Counted from the stretch's first letter, positions 31,375-40,969 are shown. The stretch is DNA of 64,000 nt from an uncultured Clostridia bacterium (GCA_948473085.1 CAOKWH010000004.1:33191-97190), one strand, 5' to 3'. The notes: generated by a model not told the origin, from the letters alone. Made by a program: numbers and translations.

Positions 31375-32415
31375 ATGAGCTTTGTAAATGTTGGTAAGTT
31401 TGACGCGGGCGTCATTGGCGGCGCCCAGGCTCCGCAGGGTATGGCCGGAGTGCCGGTATTTGATGCCACGGCAGTGGCAAGCGGCAACGCTTTCCTGGTA
31501 TCGGAGCTGGAAAAGCGGGACCCGGATATCCGCAAGCCGCTCAACAACTTCACCTATCCCCGCGATATTGTCATTGATGTGGGCGGCGGCTGGGCCGATT
31601 ACGCCAGCGCCATGACCGTGGGCTACGGCATGACCGGCGGCGCCGGCGAAGGGGCCGTACAGGCCGGAGGCGCCAATGGTATCCCCATCGTGCAGGCTTC
31701 GCTTTCCAAGGGCGTCTATAAGGCGCATGCCTTTGCGGCGGCGCTCCGTGTGATGTACTGGGATATGATGCGCTCCAACTTCGTGGGCCGCAGCTTGGAT
31801 TCCCTTCTCACCGACGGCGTCCGCATGGCCTACGATAAGCACTTGGACCAGAACACCTATATCGGCTTTGAAATGTACGATACCACCGGCCTGATTAACA
31901 ACCCGGACGCGGTGGAGACCATCGTTGCCGAAGGCGCGGCCGGTGGCACTGAATGGTCGAAAAAGGCCCCACAGGAGATCCTCAAGGATATCAATACGGC
32001 GATCAGCGCAGTCTGGGAAGCTACAAACAACGATGAGAGCGCAATGCCCAACCATATCCTGCTGCCCTATGCCCAGTACACCTATCTGCTCAATACGCCG
32101 GTGTCCGCCGAGATCGTGACCCGCACCACCATTCTGGACTACATCATGGAAAACAATGTGGCCACCAAGGCTGGCAAGGGCTTCTTTATCGGCGGCACCA
32201 ACTGGTGCAAGGATGCCGGCACCGGCCAGAAGGACCGTATGGTCGTCTACAACAACGACCGGCGATTTGTAAAGATGGATGAGCTGGTTCCGCTCACCCG
32301 CGCCATGACCAATCCCAACTCCACCGAAATGTGTTACGATACCGGTTATGCCGCCAATGTCTCGGAGGCGCAGATCTTCTACCCGCAGACCATTGCCTAC
32401 TTTGACGGCATTTAA
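31375..32415 (+). CDS. P2 major capsid protein (DUF2184 type)
   Basis: A 346-residue coat protein that builds the P2 head. Features I associate with DUF2184: GNAFLVSELEKRDPDIRKPLNNFTYPRDI near the N-terminus, GFEMYDTTGLIN in the middle, NHILLPYAQYTYLL, and YAANVSEAQIFYPQTIAYFDG at the C-terminus. It is not of the same subfamily as the P1 capsid, although the packaging motors are related. Confidence 0.85.
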   Translation: MSFVNVGKFDAGVIGGAQAPQGMAGVPVFDATAVASGNAFLVSELEKRDPDIRKPLNNFTYPRDIVIDVGGGWADYASAMTVGYGMTGGAGEGAVQAGGANGIPIVQASLSKGVYKAHAFAAALRVMYWDMMRSNFVGRSLDSLLTDGVRMAYDKHLDQNTYIGFEMYDTTGLINNPDAVETIVAEGAAGGTEWSKKAPQEILKDINTAISAVWEATNNDESAMPNHILLPYAQYTYLLNTPVSAEIVTRTTILDYIMENNVATKAGKGFFIGGTNWCKDAGTGQKDRMVVYNNDRRFVKMDELVPLTRAMTNPNSTEMCYDTGYAANVSEAQIFYPQTIAYFDGI

Positions 32416-32427
32416 GGCGGTGACAGT

Positions 32428-32688
32428 ATGGTTATCGTAGCACAGAGAAACATTCTGCTGCCCTCTGCTGACCGCTTCCAGGTGTTCCCGGTTACCCGGG
32501 GCTGGATGGGCGAGGTGCCGGACTGGGCGTCCAGCACTCCCTATTTCCGGGAGCTGGTGGCAGATGGAAAGATCGTTGTTTCGGAGAGCCGCCGTGACCG
32601 TGACCTGCAGACTGCCCATGAAGCGGGCGCCGCAAAGACCCGGGAACGGCGCAGAAAGTTTGAAGAGGGTAAGGCAAAGGAGGAATAG
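32428..32688 (+). CDS. Small head-associated protein
   Basis: An 86-residue protein with a short beta start (IVAQRNILLPSADRFQVFPV), a WMGEVPDWASSTPYF segment and a basic helical tail (RERRRKFEEGKAKEE). It lies between capsid and adaptor genes. Function unknown. Confidence 0.55.
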   Translation: MVIVAQRNILLPSADRFQVFPVTRGWMGEVPDWASSTPYFRELVADGKIVVSESRRDRDLQTAHEAGAAKTRERRRKFEEGKAKEE

Positions 32689-32691
32689 CCG

Positions 32692-33201
32692 ATGGAGTAC
32701 AGCTGGCTTTGCAGGCTGCAGTTTTTCGGCGTCAGGGCCGCCGCTGCGAACATCGGCACAGGACAGGGCAATTACACCGCCAAGATGTTCCAGGAGATGT
32801 TCCCGCAGTTTTACACTGCTGGAACCGAGGAAAATCCGGCGGTTTGCCTGATCCCTTCCGTGATGCTTGACCTCTTCCTCTCGATGGCAAACGCATCTAT
32901 TATTCCCAGCCAGTGGGGAGCGCTCTGGCAGTATGCCGCTGGTCTCTATGTGGCTCACTACTCGGCGCTGTATCTCCGCACCTATGCGGAAAGTTCCGAC
33001 ACGCCAGCCCAGGCAGCCGCTTCCGGCGCGCTGGTGGGCGTTGTGGCATCGGCAAAGCTGGGGGCTGACAGCATCAGTTATGACACGGATGCGCTCACTA
33101 AAGCCACAGAGAACTGGGGAGACCTCAACGCCACCCAGTACGGACAGCTGCTCGCAACGCAGGCAAGGCTGATCGGCATGGGCGGCAGCTATGTGATTTG
33201 A
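32692..33201 (+). CDS. Head-tail adaptor (DUF4054 type)
   Basis: A 169-residue protein with the FQEMFPQFYT start segment and SQWGALWQYAAGLYVAHYSALYL helix typical of DUF4054 adaptors, ending in TQYGQLLATQARLIG. It would sit below the portal. ATG 32692 follows AAAGGAGGAATAG. Confidence 0.72.
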   Translation: MEYSWLCRLQFFGVRAAAANIGTGQGNYTAKMFQEMFPQFYTAGTEENPAVCLIPSVMLDLFLSMANASIIPSQWGALWQYAAGLYVAHYSALYLRTYAESSDTPAQAAASGALVGVVASAKLGADSISYDTDALTKATENWGDLNATQYGQLLATQARLIGMGGSYVI

Positions 33202-33205
33202 GGTG

Positions 33206-33595
33206 ATGGGTACGAATTTCAGGGACTGGTACACCGACACGGTGGATATTTACCGGGTACAGCAGACGCTGGACGGCGCCCTGACCCGTAATGAGCGGGT
33301 ACCTGTTGCCACAGGTGTCCCCTGCCGGGTCTATCAGCTATCCGCAAGCCCCATTGATATGAGCAGGACGACGGCCACAGTCAAATCCGATGACTGGCTG
33401 CAGTGTGATAACTTGGTGGATATACAGGCAGGCGATGAGCTGCTGATCCACCGGGGCGCCGGGCTGGGACGGGAGGTGGCCAGGATGCGGGCCTTTGCCT
33501 CGGATCCCAATTACTACTTTGAGCCATTCGGCGCAGTCCTGCCAGGGCTGGCGCACCAGGAGATCCGGCTCATGCAGGAAGAGCGGGTGAAGTGA
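33206..33595 (+). CDS. Head-closure protein
   Basis: A protein of about 129 residues, beta-rich (DTVDIYRVQQT..., VPVATGVPCRVYQL, GDELLIHRG), in the head-closure position. The start is at ATG 33206 or the GTG just before it. It joins the next gene by ATGA overlap. Confidence 0.6.
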   Translation: MGTNFRDWYTDTVDIYRVQQTLDGALTRNERVPVATGVPCRVYQLSASPIDMSRTTATVKSDDWLQCDNLVDIQAGDELLIHRGAGLGREVARMRAFASDPNYYFEPFGAVLPGLAHQEIRLMQEERVK

Positions 33596-34113
33596 TGAGC
33601 GAAACCGTCTCTTTGCAGAAGCGAATCCAGCAGCTGAAAAAGCTGCAGGCTGATCTGCCGTCTATCCTGAGTGAAGCGGCAGAAGAGGCCACCAAAAGGG
33701 CGGTGGAAACCGCCGCTGCCGCTACACCGCCCAAAGAGGGCACAGGCCGCGGCTCCGCTTACAGCGGTACAAATACACTGACCGGTGAGCTGAAAGCGCA
33801 CTGGGCAACTGACAGTAAAACTGCACCGGAGCAGACTGAGAGCCAATACAAAACCATTCTGGCAAACAACATGGAGTATGCCAGCTATGTCAATGACGGC
33901 CACCGCATGGACAGGCACTTTGTCCCCGGGCTTTATGTCAATCCCCATAGCGGGCTGCTGGAGTACGACCCGGCGGCCAATACCGGTATTGTGGTCGGCA
34001 CCAGGACGGCGTATGTCAAGGGCGAGTTCATGGCAGATAAGGGGATAAAGGAGTACCGGAAAACCGTCCGGGCGATCCTGGACAAGAAGATTTCGGAGGC
34101 GATGAAAAAATGA
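33595..34113 (+). CDS. Tail completion protein (HK97 gp10-like)
   Basis: A 172-residue protein with helical N-terminus (RIQQLKKLQADLPSILSEAAEEATKRAVE) and a central YASYVNDGHRMDRHF... segment typical of gp10-like neck proteins, which complete the tail before head joining. Confidence 0.65.
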   Translation: MSETVSLQKRIQQLKKLQADLPSILSEAAEEATKRAVETAAAATPPKEGTGRGSAYSGTNTLTGELKAHWATDSKTAPEQTESQYKTILANNMEYASYVNDGHRMDRHFVPGLYVNPHSGLLEYDPAANTGIVVGTRTAYVKGEFMADKGIKEYRKTVRAILDKKISEAMKK

Positions 34114-34628
34114 ACTTCACCATTACCACCATCGCCGTGTCCCTGGCCAATTATCTGCAAGAGTATCTCCCCGGCGTACAGTTTCTGGAGGACCCGGCGC
34201 AGCAGAAAACGCAGACGCCGGCGATCTTCCTCCAGCAGCGGTACAGCTCCATAGAGCGGCAGATGGGTGGCTATTGGCTCCGGAAAATCGGGCTTGACCT
34301 GACCTATCTGGAGGACTACAACCTGCCCAACCTGCAGCAGCTCTATCTGGCGGCGGCAGAGGCCCTGGACCTGTGCATGGACAGCTTCCCCTATTCTGAT
34401 GGGATAACGGACAGTACAGTCAATCTGCTGACCTATGACCGTACTTGGACGATTGACCTTGATGCGCTGCATTACAAGTTCGAGATCCAGGAGCGGGTGA
34501 CCCTTTCCCCCTCAGAGGAGGTCAAGATGCAGGCCATCGAAGATTACACCCCGGAGGTGACACCGGCAAATGGCGAAACAGCAAAAATACACAAGAGAGA
34601 GCCTGATCGCAAGCAAGCGGTACGCTGA
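34110..34628 (+). CDS. Tail terminator (DUF6838-like)
   Basis: A 172-residue protein with the pattern TITTIAVSLANYLQEYLP...PAIFLQQRYSSIERQMGGYW...DLTYL, which fits the DUF6838 tail-terminator family. It caps the tail tube. The C-terminal 30 residues overlap the next gene. Confidence 0.65.
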   Translation: MNFTITTIAVSLANYLQEYLPGVQFLEDPAQQKTQTPAIFLQQRYSSIERQMGGYWLRKIGLDLTYLEDYNLPNLQQLYLAAAEALDLCMDSFPYSDGITDSTVNLLTYDRTWTIDLDALHYKFEIQERVTLSPSEEVKMQAIEDYTPEVTPANGETAKIHKREPDRKQAVR

Positions 34629-34737
34629 GTATCAGCGTGACTTTCTGGCGGCGATCCTGGCAAAGCCCGAGTACACGCTCCGGGAGGCGGATCGTGTTGT
34701 GCGGGAGTTTTTTAAGAAACCGAAAGGAGAGGATTAA
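34570..34737 (+). CDS. Small conserved tail-module protein
   Basis: A 55-residue basic helical protein embedded in the end of the terminator gene (59-base overlap, different frame). The pattern YTRESLIASKRYAEYQRDFL...LREADRVVREFF is one I have seen before sheath genes in Firmicutes contractile phages. Its stop directly abuts the sheath start. Confidence 0.6.
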   Translation: MAKQQKYTRESLIASKRYAEYQRDFLAAILAKPEYTLREADRVVREFFKKPKGED

Positions 34738-36072
34738 ATGGCAGGAGGAACATGGCGGACCCAGAACAAGATCCGCCCGGGCGTGTATATCAACTTTCAG
34801 TCTGAGGGCGGCCTTGGCCTGAATGTCGGCAACCGCGGTGTTGTCACCATCTGCGAGCCCATGAGCTGGGGCCCTGTGGGTCAGGTGATGACCGTGCAGG
34901 CCGGTGAGGATACCACGCCCTATTGCGGCTATCCCATCACGGCCCCGCAGGCGCGGTTCCTGCAGCAGATTTTCCTAGGCACCAACCGGACAGCAGGCGC
35001 CCAGACAGTATATCTGTACCGACCCACGGCCACCGGTTCGGCGCAGGCCACAGCGGAAATCTCTCCGCTGACTGCTACTGCGCTTTATCCCGGCGCCCGC
35101 GGTAACGATATCACCATCAGCATTGTGGCAGTGCCGGACAGCGAGGATCAGTTCACCGTCAACACCATTGTGGACGGCGCCATCGTGGACAGCCAGACCG
35201 TGGCGCAGGTCGGTGAACTGGTTGCTAACGACTGGGTGACCTGGTCGGGCTCTGGCGCAGTAACCGCCAACGCTGGTACAAAGCTCACCGGCGGTCTGGA
35301 CGGTACGGTGGAGGCTTCCGCATATACCCCGTACCTGACTGCCATTGAGCCGTATGGCTTCGACATCATGGTCTATGACGGCGATGACAGCACCACGCTG
35401 ACCGCCATGCAGAGCTTTATTGAGCGCATCTGCGCCGCTGGCCAGTATGCCCAGCTGGTGGCGTCGTTCAGCACAGCCCCGGACAGTCTGTACATCATCA
35501 ATGTGCAGTCTGGCCTGGTGCTGCCGGATAATGTCACACTGACCCCGCAGCAGACCTGCTGGTGGGTCGGCGGCGCCGAGGCAGGCGCAAGCTACAACGA
35601 GACCCTGACCTATGCCACACACCCCACAGCGGTGGCGCCCAGCCCTGTGCTCACCAATACCGAGGTGGAGGAGGCACTCGCTGGCGGCGAACTGGTACTG
35701 ACCGCAGACTTTGATACCGTCCACATCGAGCAGGACATCAACAGCCTGACCACCTACACCCAGACCCTGGGCAAGATTTTCCGCAAGAACCGGCTGATCC
35801 GCCTGTGCAACACCATTGCCAACGACATCTATCAGCAGTTCTCGGCAAACTACCTGGGCGTTGTCAACAACAACGAGGCGGGCCACAACCTGTTCAAGAG
35901 CGCCATTGTGGGCTATATGCTCACCCTGCAGGGCCAGGAAGCGATCCAGAACTTCTCCGCTGACGATGTGGAAGTGCTGGCAGGCACCGACAATGACAGC
36001 ATTGTGGTTAATGTGGCGATCCAGTCGGTGGACAGCATCGAGAAGATCTACATGACGGTGACCGTATCGTAA
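34738..36072 (+). CDS. P2 contractile tail sheath protein
   Basis: A 444-residue sheath protein. The N-terminus GTWRTQNKIRPGVYINF and the C-terminal QDINSLTTYTQTLGKIFRKNRLIRLCNTIANDI...GQEAIQNFSADDVEV are the typical ends of Firmicutes phage sheaths. The sheath contracts to drive the tube through the host envelope. Confidence 0.93.
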   Translation: MAGGTWRTQNKIRPGVYINFQSEGGLGLNVGNRGVVTICEPMSWGPVGQVMTVQAGEDTTPYCGYPITAPQARFLQQIFLGTNRTAGAQTVYLYRPTATGSAQATAEISPLTATALYPGARGNDITISIVAVPDSEDQFTVNTIVDGAIVDSQTVAQVGELVANDWVTWSGSGAVTANAGTKLTGGLDGTVEASAYTPYLTAIEPYGFDIMVYDGDDSTTLTAMQSFIERICAAGQYAQLVASFSTAPDSLYIINVQSGLVLPDNVTLTPQQTCWWVGGAEAGASYNETLTYATHPTAVAPSPVLTNTEVEEALAGGELVLTADFDTVHIEQDINSLTTYTQTLGKIFRKNRLIRLCNTIANDIYQQFSANYLGVVNNNEAGHNLFKSAIVGYMLTLQGQEAIQNFSADDVEVLAGTDNDSIVVNVAIQSVDSIEKIYMTVTVS

Positions 36073-36087
36073 GGGAGGGATAAAACA

Positions 36088-36567
36088 ATGGCTTTTCTGC
36101 TCGCAAAAGACACCGTCAACGGCGCGGAAGGCAAGATCTTCATCACCCGGAACGGTAAGAATATCGAGGTCGCCGGTATGCGGAACATCAGGACCAACGC
36201 CGAGATCCAGAACCAGGATATGCGGGTCATCGGCACCCGCAAAATTCAGCAGAAATCGAACGGCACAAAGCTGACCGGCACAGGCAATATCTACTACGGC
36301 TCCAATATCTTTACCGACATGGTGCTGGAGTATATCAATACCGGCATCATGCCGGAGTTCGATATCCAGATCACCAACAGCGAAAGCTCTTCTGCCACGC
36401 TGGGCAGCCAGGTGATGGTTTACTACGGCTGTACGCTTACCGGCACGATCCCCCTGTCCATTCTGGACAAGGAGGAAAGTATGCTCAACTACGACTTCAA
36501 CTTTGCATATACCGATGTGCAGCGCCTGCAGGCGTTCAACAACCCGGCGCAGCTGGGCAGCAACTAA
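36088..36567 (+). CDS. P2 tail tube protein
   Basis: A 159-residue tube protein (XkdM type) with GAEGKIFITRNGKNIEVAGMRNI..., VIGTRKIQQKSNGTKLTGTGNIYYG and the C-terminal YDFNFAYTDVQRL. It follows the sheath gene directly. It forms the inner tube of the contractile tail. Confidence 0.9.
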   Translation: MAFLLAKDTVNGAEGKIFITRNGKNIEVAGMRNIRTNAEIQNQDMRVIGTRKIQQKSNGTKLTGTGNIYYGSNIFTDMVLEYINTGIMPEFDIQITNSESSSATLGSQVMVYYGCTLTGTIPLSILDKEESMLNYDFNFAYTDVQRLQAFNNPAQLGSN

Positions 36568-36580
36568 GGAGGATTGACTA

Positions 36581-36991
36581 ATGACCCTTGACGCATTTCT
36601 TCACCCCGTAGAGCTGAAACAGGAAAAGGAGGTTGTGATCTCCAAGCGGTTCCTGGACGGCGAGGGAAAGCCGGTGCCGTTTAAGATCCGCACCATCTCC
36701 CAGGAGGAAAACGAAGCACTGAGCAAGCGCTCTGTCCACCTCAAAAAGGTGGAGGGGCGAAAGTTTGAAGCGCTGGACGATCTGGAATATACCCGCCGTC
36801 TGATTGTGGCCTGTACCGCCTATCCGGACTTTACCAACAGTGAACTGTGCCAGGCATATGGCGTTATGGACCCGCTGATGGTGCCCGGCAAGATGCTCAA
36901 TAGCGGCGAGTATAAGCGGCTGCTGCAGGCGATCATGGAGTTCAACGACTTCACAAGTGCAGTCGATCTCGAGGAAGAAGCAAAAAACTGA
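36581..36991 (+). CDS. Tail assembly chaperone, short form (XkdN-like)
   Basis: A 136-residue acidic protein between the tube and tape-measure genes. The sequence LDAFLHPVELKQEKEVVISKRF...EFNDFTSAVDLEEEAKN fits the XkdN chaperone family. It binds the tape measure and supports tube assembly. Its last codons lie on a slippery heptamer, so a fraction of ribosomes should make the longer form described separately. Confidence 0.85.
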   Translation: MTLDAFLHPVELKQEKEVVISKRFLDGEGKPVPFKIRTISQEENEALSKRSVHLKKVEGRKFEALDDLEYTRRLIVACTAYPDFTNSELCQAYGVMDPLMVPGKMLNSGEYKRLLQAIMEFNDFTSAVDLEEEAKN

Positions 36992-37164
36992 TCGAAGGGC
37001 CGGCCCCGGACGGTGATGCGCTGATCGCGTATTACTGCTTTGAGAGCTGGGGCTGGCCCCCATCGCAGTACAACGATTTACCACAGCGGGAAAAGGCGCT
37101 GGTGCGGGTATTTGCCCAGCGCAGTGCCGCTGCCCGCAAAAGGCTGACCGAGGGAGGGGAGTAA
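36581..37164 (+). CDS. Tail assembly chaperone, -1 frameshift long form
   Basis: If ribosomes slip back one base at A_AAA_AAC (36982-36988), translation continues for 58 codons to TAA at 37162-37164, giving about 194 residues. The extension (LIEGPAPDGDALIAYYCFESWGWPP...) has good protein character and no start codon or ribosome-binding site of its own. The gene pair equivalent to lambda G/GT is expressed the same way. Confidence 0.75.
36982..36988 (+). promoter_or_regulatory. -1 programmed frameshift site
   Basis: The heptamer AAAAAAC is in the correct phase (gcA AAA AAC tga), one codon before the 0-frame stop. The palindrome GGGCCGGCCC a few bases downstream could act as a stimulatory structure. 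Confidence 0.8.
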
Positions 37165-39255
37165 ATGGCAACGATCCGGGAAGAGCTTGTCCTTGCAGAC
37201 AAGTTCTCTGCAACCTTTGGGCGATATATCAACCTCAGCTCCACTGCCGCCAACGCTTCCTCTATGGCTTCTTCGGCGGCTTCCAATTACCGGAGCGTGC
37301 TGGGTACTCTTGACCGCCGGCTGATCTCCCTCAACGCTCAGTTTGCCGCTGTTGCAACCCGTCAGGAAGCACTGGCGGCCTCCGGCGCACAGAACAGCGC
37401 CGAGTTTATCCAGCTGGAGCAGAGGGCAGAGCGGCTGGGCGCCTCGATCCGTGATCTTCAAACCCAATATGATCTGGTTGCAGGGCAGTTTGATGATGTA
37501 AGCGCCGCCGCCCGGGAAGCTGCCGGGGCGCAGGACGAATTTGCCGATAGCGCCCTGGGCGCACAGACAGCGGGCAGCGGCCTCCTCGGTTCGCTGAAAA
37601 GCCTGGTCGGCGGATATGTGGGAATCCAGGGTGTCAAGGCTCTGGTCGGCCTGTCCGACACGATGGCGCAGACCTCTGCCCGGCTGAACATGGTAAATTC
37701 CCAGTTTGGCACAACGCTTGACCTCAACCGGATGATCTACGAATCAGCCCAGCGCAGTCGTGGCGCTTATGCCGATACGGCGGATCTGGTGGGCAAGTTG
37801 GGAACACTGGCAGCAGACAGCTTTTCCACTCCGGAAGAGTTGATCGGATTTGCCGAGCAGATCAATAAGCAGTATGTGTTGTCCGGCACATCTGCCCAGG
37901 GCGCTCAGGCAGCAACACTGCAGCTGACCCAGGCGCTGTCCTCTGGCACCCTTCGGGGCGAGGAGCTCAACTCTGTGCTGGAGCAGGCTCCCACCATTGT
38001 GCAGTCCATTGGCGACTATCTGGGAAAGACCACAGGAGAGATCCGGGAGCTGGCATCCGAGGGCCTTATCACAAGCGATATTGTAAAGGCGGCAATCCTG
38101 AGCACCGCGGACAAAACCAATGCCGCATTTGAGGAAATGCCCCTGACATGGTCGCAGGTGTGGACGATGATGCAGAACACGGCAATCATGGCCCTGCAGC
38201 CTGTTCTGGGCGGCGTCAACTGGCTGGCAAACAACATCGACATTATAGGCCCGCCGGTGCTGGCTGTGGCCGGCGCTTTCGCCATAGCGGGCGGAGCGAT
38301 CGCTCTATATACTGCACAGCAGAAGATAGCAGCGACATGGAATACTATCATGGCGGCTCACCAGGCGCTGACTACGGGCGTTACAATGGAACAAACGGCG
38401 GCACAGTACGGTTTGAATGCGGCTATGCTGGCTAATCCAGCTTTGTGGGTCGTGGGCGGCGTAATGCTGCTCACCGGCGCACTGTACGGCGGTGTGGCGG
38501 CCTATAACGAGCTGACCGATTCCTCGGTTTCGGCCACCGGTATCATCACCGGAGCAATGGGCGGGCTGTTTGCCTTTGTTGGGAATGGATTCGTTTTACT
38601 TTGGAACACCATTGGATACGGCGCTACATTTTTGGAAAATGTGTTTGTCCATCCGATTGAGGTCGTGAAACTTCTCTTCCTTGGATTGGCTGAAAGTGTC
38701 CTTGGCTATATGGGAGAAATGGCGCAGGGAATCCAGGATACAATCAATAAAATCCCTGGCGTGGAAGTGGATCTCACATCCGGAATCAATAGCCGCCTTG
38801 CTGATGTCCAGTCCCGGTCGCAGAGCATTATGCAAAATACGCAATGGAAAGAGTATGATCCTATTGAGTATATGAGCATAAGCGGCATGGCCTCCAAGGG
38901 CTACCAGTGGGGCGCAAATCTCTTCGGCGGCAATCAGGCCGCCGCACCCGGTGTGGACTGGGAGACGATGGTTGCGGAGTCCAACGCCAGACTGGGTGAT
39001 ATTGCCGGCGATGTGAGCGGGATACAAAAGAGCGTATCCCTTGCCGATGAGGACATCAAGAGCCTTGTAGACATGGCAGAGCGGCGGTATGTCAACAACA
39101 TCAATCTGAGCACCCAGGCCCCGGTGATCCAGGTACAGGGACAGAATACAGGCAATTCGGCGGCAGACCGCCGGGCGCTGGCAGACACAATCAAGGATAT
39201 GCTGAATGAGCAGCGGGCAGCCCAGGCACTGCACAGCACCGCCAGAGTGCAGTAA
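37165..39255 (+). CDS. Tail tape-measure protein
   Basis: A 696-residue protein that sets tail length. The N-terminal 250 residues are helical coiled coil (SEFIQLEQRAERLGASIRDLQTQYD), followed by the tape_meas_nterm-like region (FSTPEELIGFAEQINKQYVLSGTSAQGAQAATLQLTQALSSG). Hydrophobic segments at about residues 358-385, 428-450 and 458-485 probably insert into the host membrane. The C-terminus returns to charged helical sequence. It starts directly at the end of the frameshift extension. Confidence 0.9.
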   Translation: MATIREELVLADKFSATFGRYINLSSTAANASSMASSAASNYRSVLGTLDRRLISLNAQFAAVATRQEALAASGAQNSAEFIQLEQRAERLGASIRDLQTQYDLVAGQFDDVSAAAREAAGAQDEFADSALGAQTAGSGLLGSLKSLVGGYVGIQGVKALVGLSDTMAQTSARLNMVNSQFGTTLDLNRMIYESAQRSRGAYADTADLVGKLGTLAADSFSTPEELIGFAEQINKQYVLSGTSAQGAQAATLQLTQALSSGTLRGEELNSVLEQAPTIVQSIGDYLGKTTGEIRELASEGLITSDIVKAAILSTADKTNAAFEEMPLTWSQVWTMMQNTAIMALQPVLGGVNWLANNIDIIGPPVLAVAGAFAIAGGAIALYTAQQKIAATWNTIMAAHQALTTGVTMEQTAAQYGLNAAMLANPALWVVGGVMLLTGALYGGVAAYNELTDSSVSATGIITGAMGGLFAFVGNGFVLLWNTIGYGATFLENVFVHPIEVVKLLFLGLAESVLGYMGEMAQGIQDTINKIPGVEVDLTSGINSRLADVQSRSQSIMQNTQWKEYDPIEYMSISGMASKGYQWGANLFGGNQAAAPGVDWETMVAESNARLGDIAGDVSGIQKSVSLADEDIKSLVDMAERRYVNNINLSTQAPVIQVQGQNTGNSAADRRALADTIKDMLNEQRAAQALHSTARVQ

Positions 39256-39265
39256 GGAGGGGAAT

Positions 39266-40003
39266 ATGGCGAATAATTATGGCATCTTCTTCACCAAAGG
39301 CGGCACAGTGATCCGCCTGCCGGTGAATCCCGAAGAGCTGCCCGAAAGCCGGGAAAACGCCAACAGCGAATACAATGTGCTGGGCGTTGGCCCGATCATG
39401 GTCCCCCGGGTCCCCAAGCTGAAAACTGTCCACATTTCCAGCCTGCTCCCCGGTAAACCGGTGGGCGGCTGGGTACTGACAAAGGGCAGCTTTGAAGAGC
39501 CGGAGTTTTACATCGATTTTTTTGAGAGCGCTCTGCGGGACGGCGAACCGATCCTTTACACGCCAGTGCGCTATTATGAGGACGGCACCCCATACATGAG
39601 CAGCGAAACTGGCTTTGAAGTGCTGGTGACCAGCTTTGAGTACAGGGAAAAGGCCGGCGAAACCGGCGACTTTTACATCGAACTGGAGCTCACAGAATAC
39701 CGGGATTATTCCCCGCAGACAGTTGATGTGCAGCTCGGCGCTGGGCGCCCCACCGCTACCAGCACCAAGACCCGCTCCAAGCCCGCGGCGCAGCTGTGCG
39801 TAGGCTCCACGGTCATTGCCAACGGCAAGTATTATTACAGCAGCTATGGCGATGAGCCCCATGGGAACGGCAACGGGCGCAGGTGTAAGGTCAGCCGGAT
39901 CATTACCAATGACAGTAGCCGTCCCTATCCGGTGCATATCACCACCGAAAGCGGCGGCTGGCTGGGCTGGACAAAAGCCAGTAATCTGGAGGTGGTGGGC
40001 TGA
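39266..40003 (+). CDS. Baseplate protein (XkdP-like) with SH3-like end
   Basis: A 245-residue protein in the XkdP slot. Residues 1-150 (YGIFFTKGGTVIRLPVNPEELPE..., FYIDFFESALRDGEPILY) match the tail LysM/XkdP N-terminal pattern. Instead of LysM it ends in an SH3-like module (CVGSTVIANGKYYYSSYGDEPHGNGNG...GGWLGWTKASNLEVV) likely to bind peptidoglycan. Confidence 0.75.
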   Translation: MANNYGIFFTKGGTVIRLPVNPEELPESRENANSEYNVLGVGPIMVPRVPKLKTVHISSLLPGKPVGGWVLTKGSFEEPEFYIDFFESALRDGEPILYTPVRYYEDGTPYMSSETGFEVLVTSFEYREKAGETGDFYIELELTEYRDYSPQTVDVQLGAGRPTATSTKTRSKPAAQLCVGSTVIANGKYYYSSYGDEPHGNGNGRRCKVSRIITNDSSRPYPVHITTESGGWLGWTKASNLEVVG

Positions 40004-40959
40004 TGGCGCTGGAACTTCTTGTGGAAGATCCGTCCGGGCAGGCATGGGATCTGACGCCCAGTGCCCAGAGTGTAACCTGGACCACCAACCGCACCGGCAG
40101 CCCCGGAACGCTCAAATTCACCCTGATCCTCAAAGGCAGCGTCCCCTTTTCTGAGGGCACCTCTGTTCGGTTTTCCGATGATGGTGAGGTGCAGTTCTTT
40201 GGATGGGTGTTCACCATCAGCCGAGACCGATGGGGCGTTGTCGAGGTCACTTGCTATGATCGGATCCGGTATCTCAAAGCGTCGGCGTCCTATGCCTTTT
40301 ACGCGCAGACTGCCGGCGAGATCATCACCCAGATTGCCGGGGATATGCAGATCACAACCGGCGTACTGGCTGACACCGGATACCCGATCCCGTCCCTTAT
40401 CAAGCAGGAGGAAACCTGCCTGGACATTATCGGAGCTGCCGTGGAACAGACGCTGCTGGGCACCGGGACGCTGTATGTCTTTTACGACGATGGCACCGGC
40501 CTGGCGCTCCAGGAAGCGGCGTCCATGATCTCCGATGTGGTGATCGGCGATGAGAGCCTGCTCACTGAGTACACCTACAAGACGGACATTGATGAGCAGA
40601 CCTACAATTCGGTCAAGCTAGCCCGGCCCAATGAGGAAACCGGGCGCACAGATGTCTTTATTGCCCAAGACCCCACCAACATTGCACAGTGGGGCCTGCT
40701 ACAGGTTTACCAGACAGTAGATGGCGCCGTCAATGACGCCCAGGTGCAGGCGCAGGCGGCAGCCACGCTGGAATACTATAACCGAGCGATGAAAACGCTG
40801 CGGATTGATTCACTGGGCGTCAGCGGCCTGCGGGCCGGGCAGATGGTCCTGGTGAATATCCAGGCTTTGGGCATAGCGGAATATGCCCTGCTCGACAAGG
40901 TGACCCATACATATGAAAGCGGGACGCACACAATGACGATCGAAACCCTGACGCTGTAA
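40003..40959 (+). CDS. Baseplate hub protein (XkdQ/YqbQ-like)
   Basis: A 318-residue beta-rich hub protein (GSPGTLKFTLILKGSVPFSEGTSVRFSDD..., FFGWVFTISRDRWGVVEVTCYDRIRYL) typical of XkdQ. It connects tube and baseplate and carries the spike. Its ATG overlaps the previous stop. Confidence 0.8.
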   Translation: MALELLVEDPSGQAWDLTPSAQSVTWTTNRTGSPGTLKFTLILKGSVPFSEGTSVRFSDDGEVQFFGWVFTISRDRWGVVEVTCYDRIRYLKASASYAFYAQTAGEIITQIAGDMQITTGVLADTGYPIPSLIKQEETCLDIIGAAVEQTLLGTGTLYVFYDDGTGLALQEAASMISDVVIGDESLLTEYTYKTDIDEQTYNSVKLARPNEETGRTDVFIAQDPTNIAQWGLLQVYQTVDGAVNDAQVQAQAAATLEYYNRAMKTLRIDSLGVSGLRAGQMVLVNIQALGIAEYALLDKVTHTYESGTHTMTIETLTL

Positions 40960-40969
40960 GGAGGTGCCT

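Noticed and set aside
30145..33240. A 1031-codon minus-strand open frame opposite the P2 capsid genes
   Set aside because: It is the antisense shadow of codon-biased capsid genes; composition is His/Gly/Arg-rich nonsense and the plus-strand genes match known head families in order.
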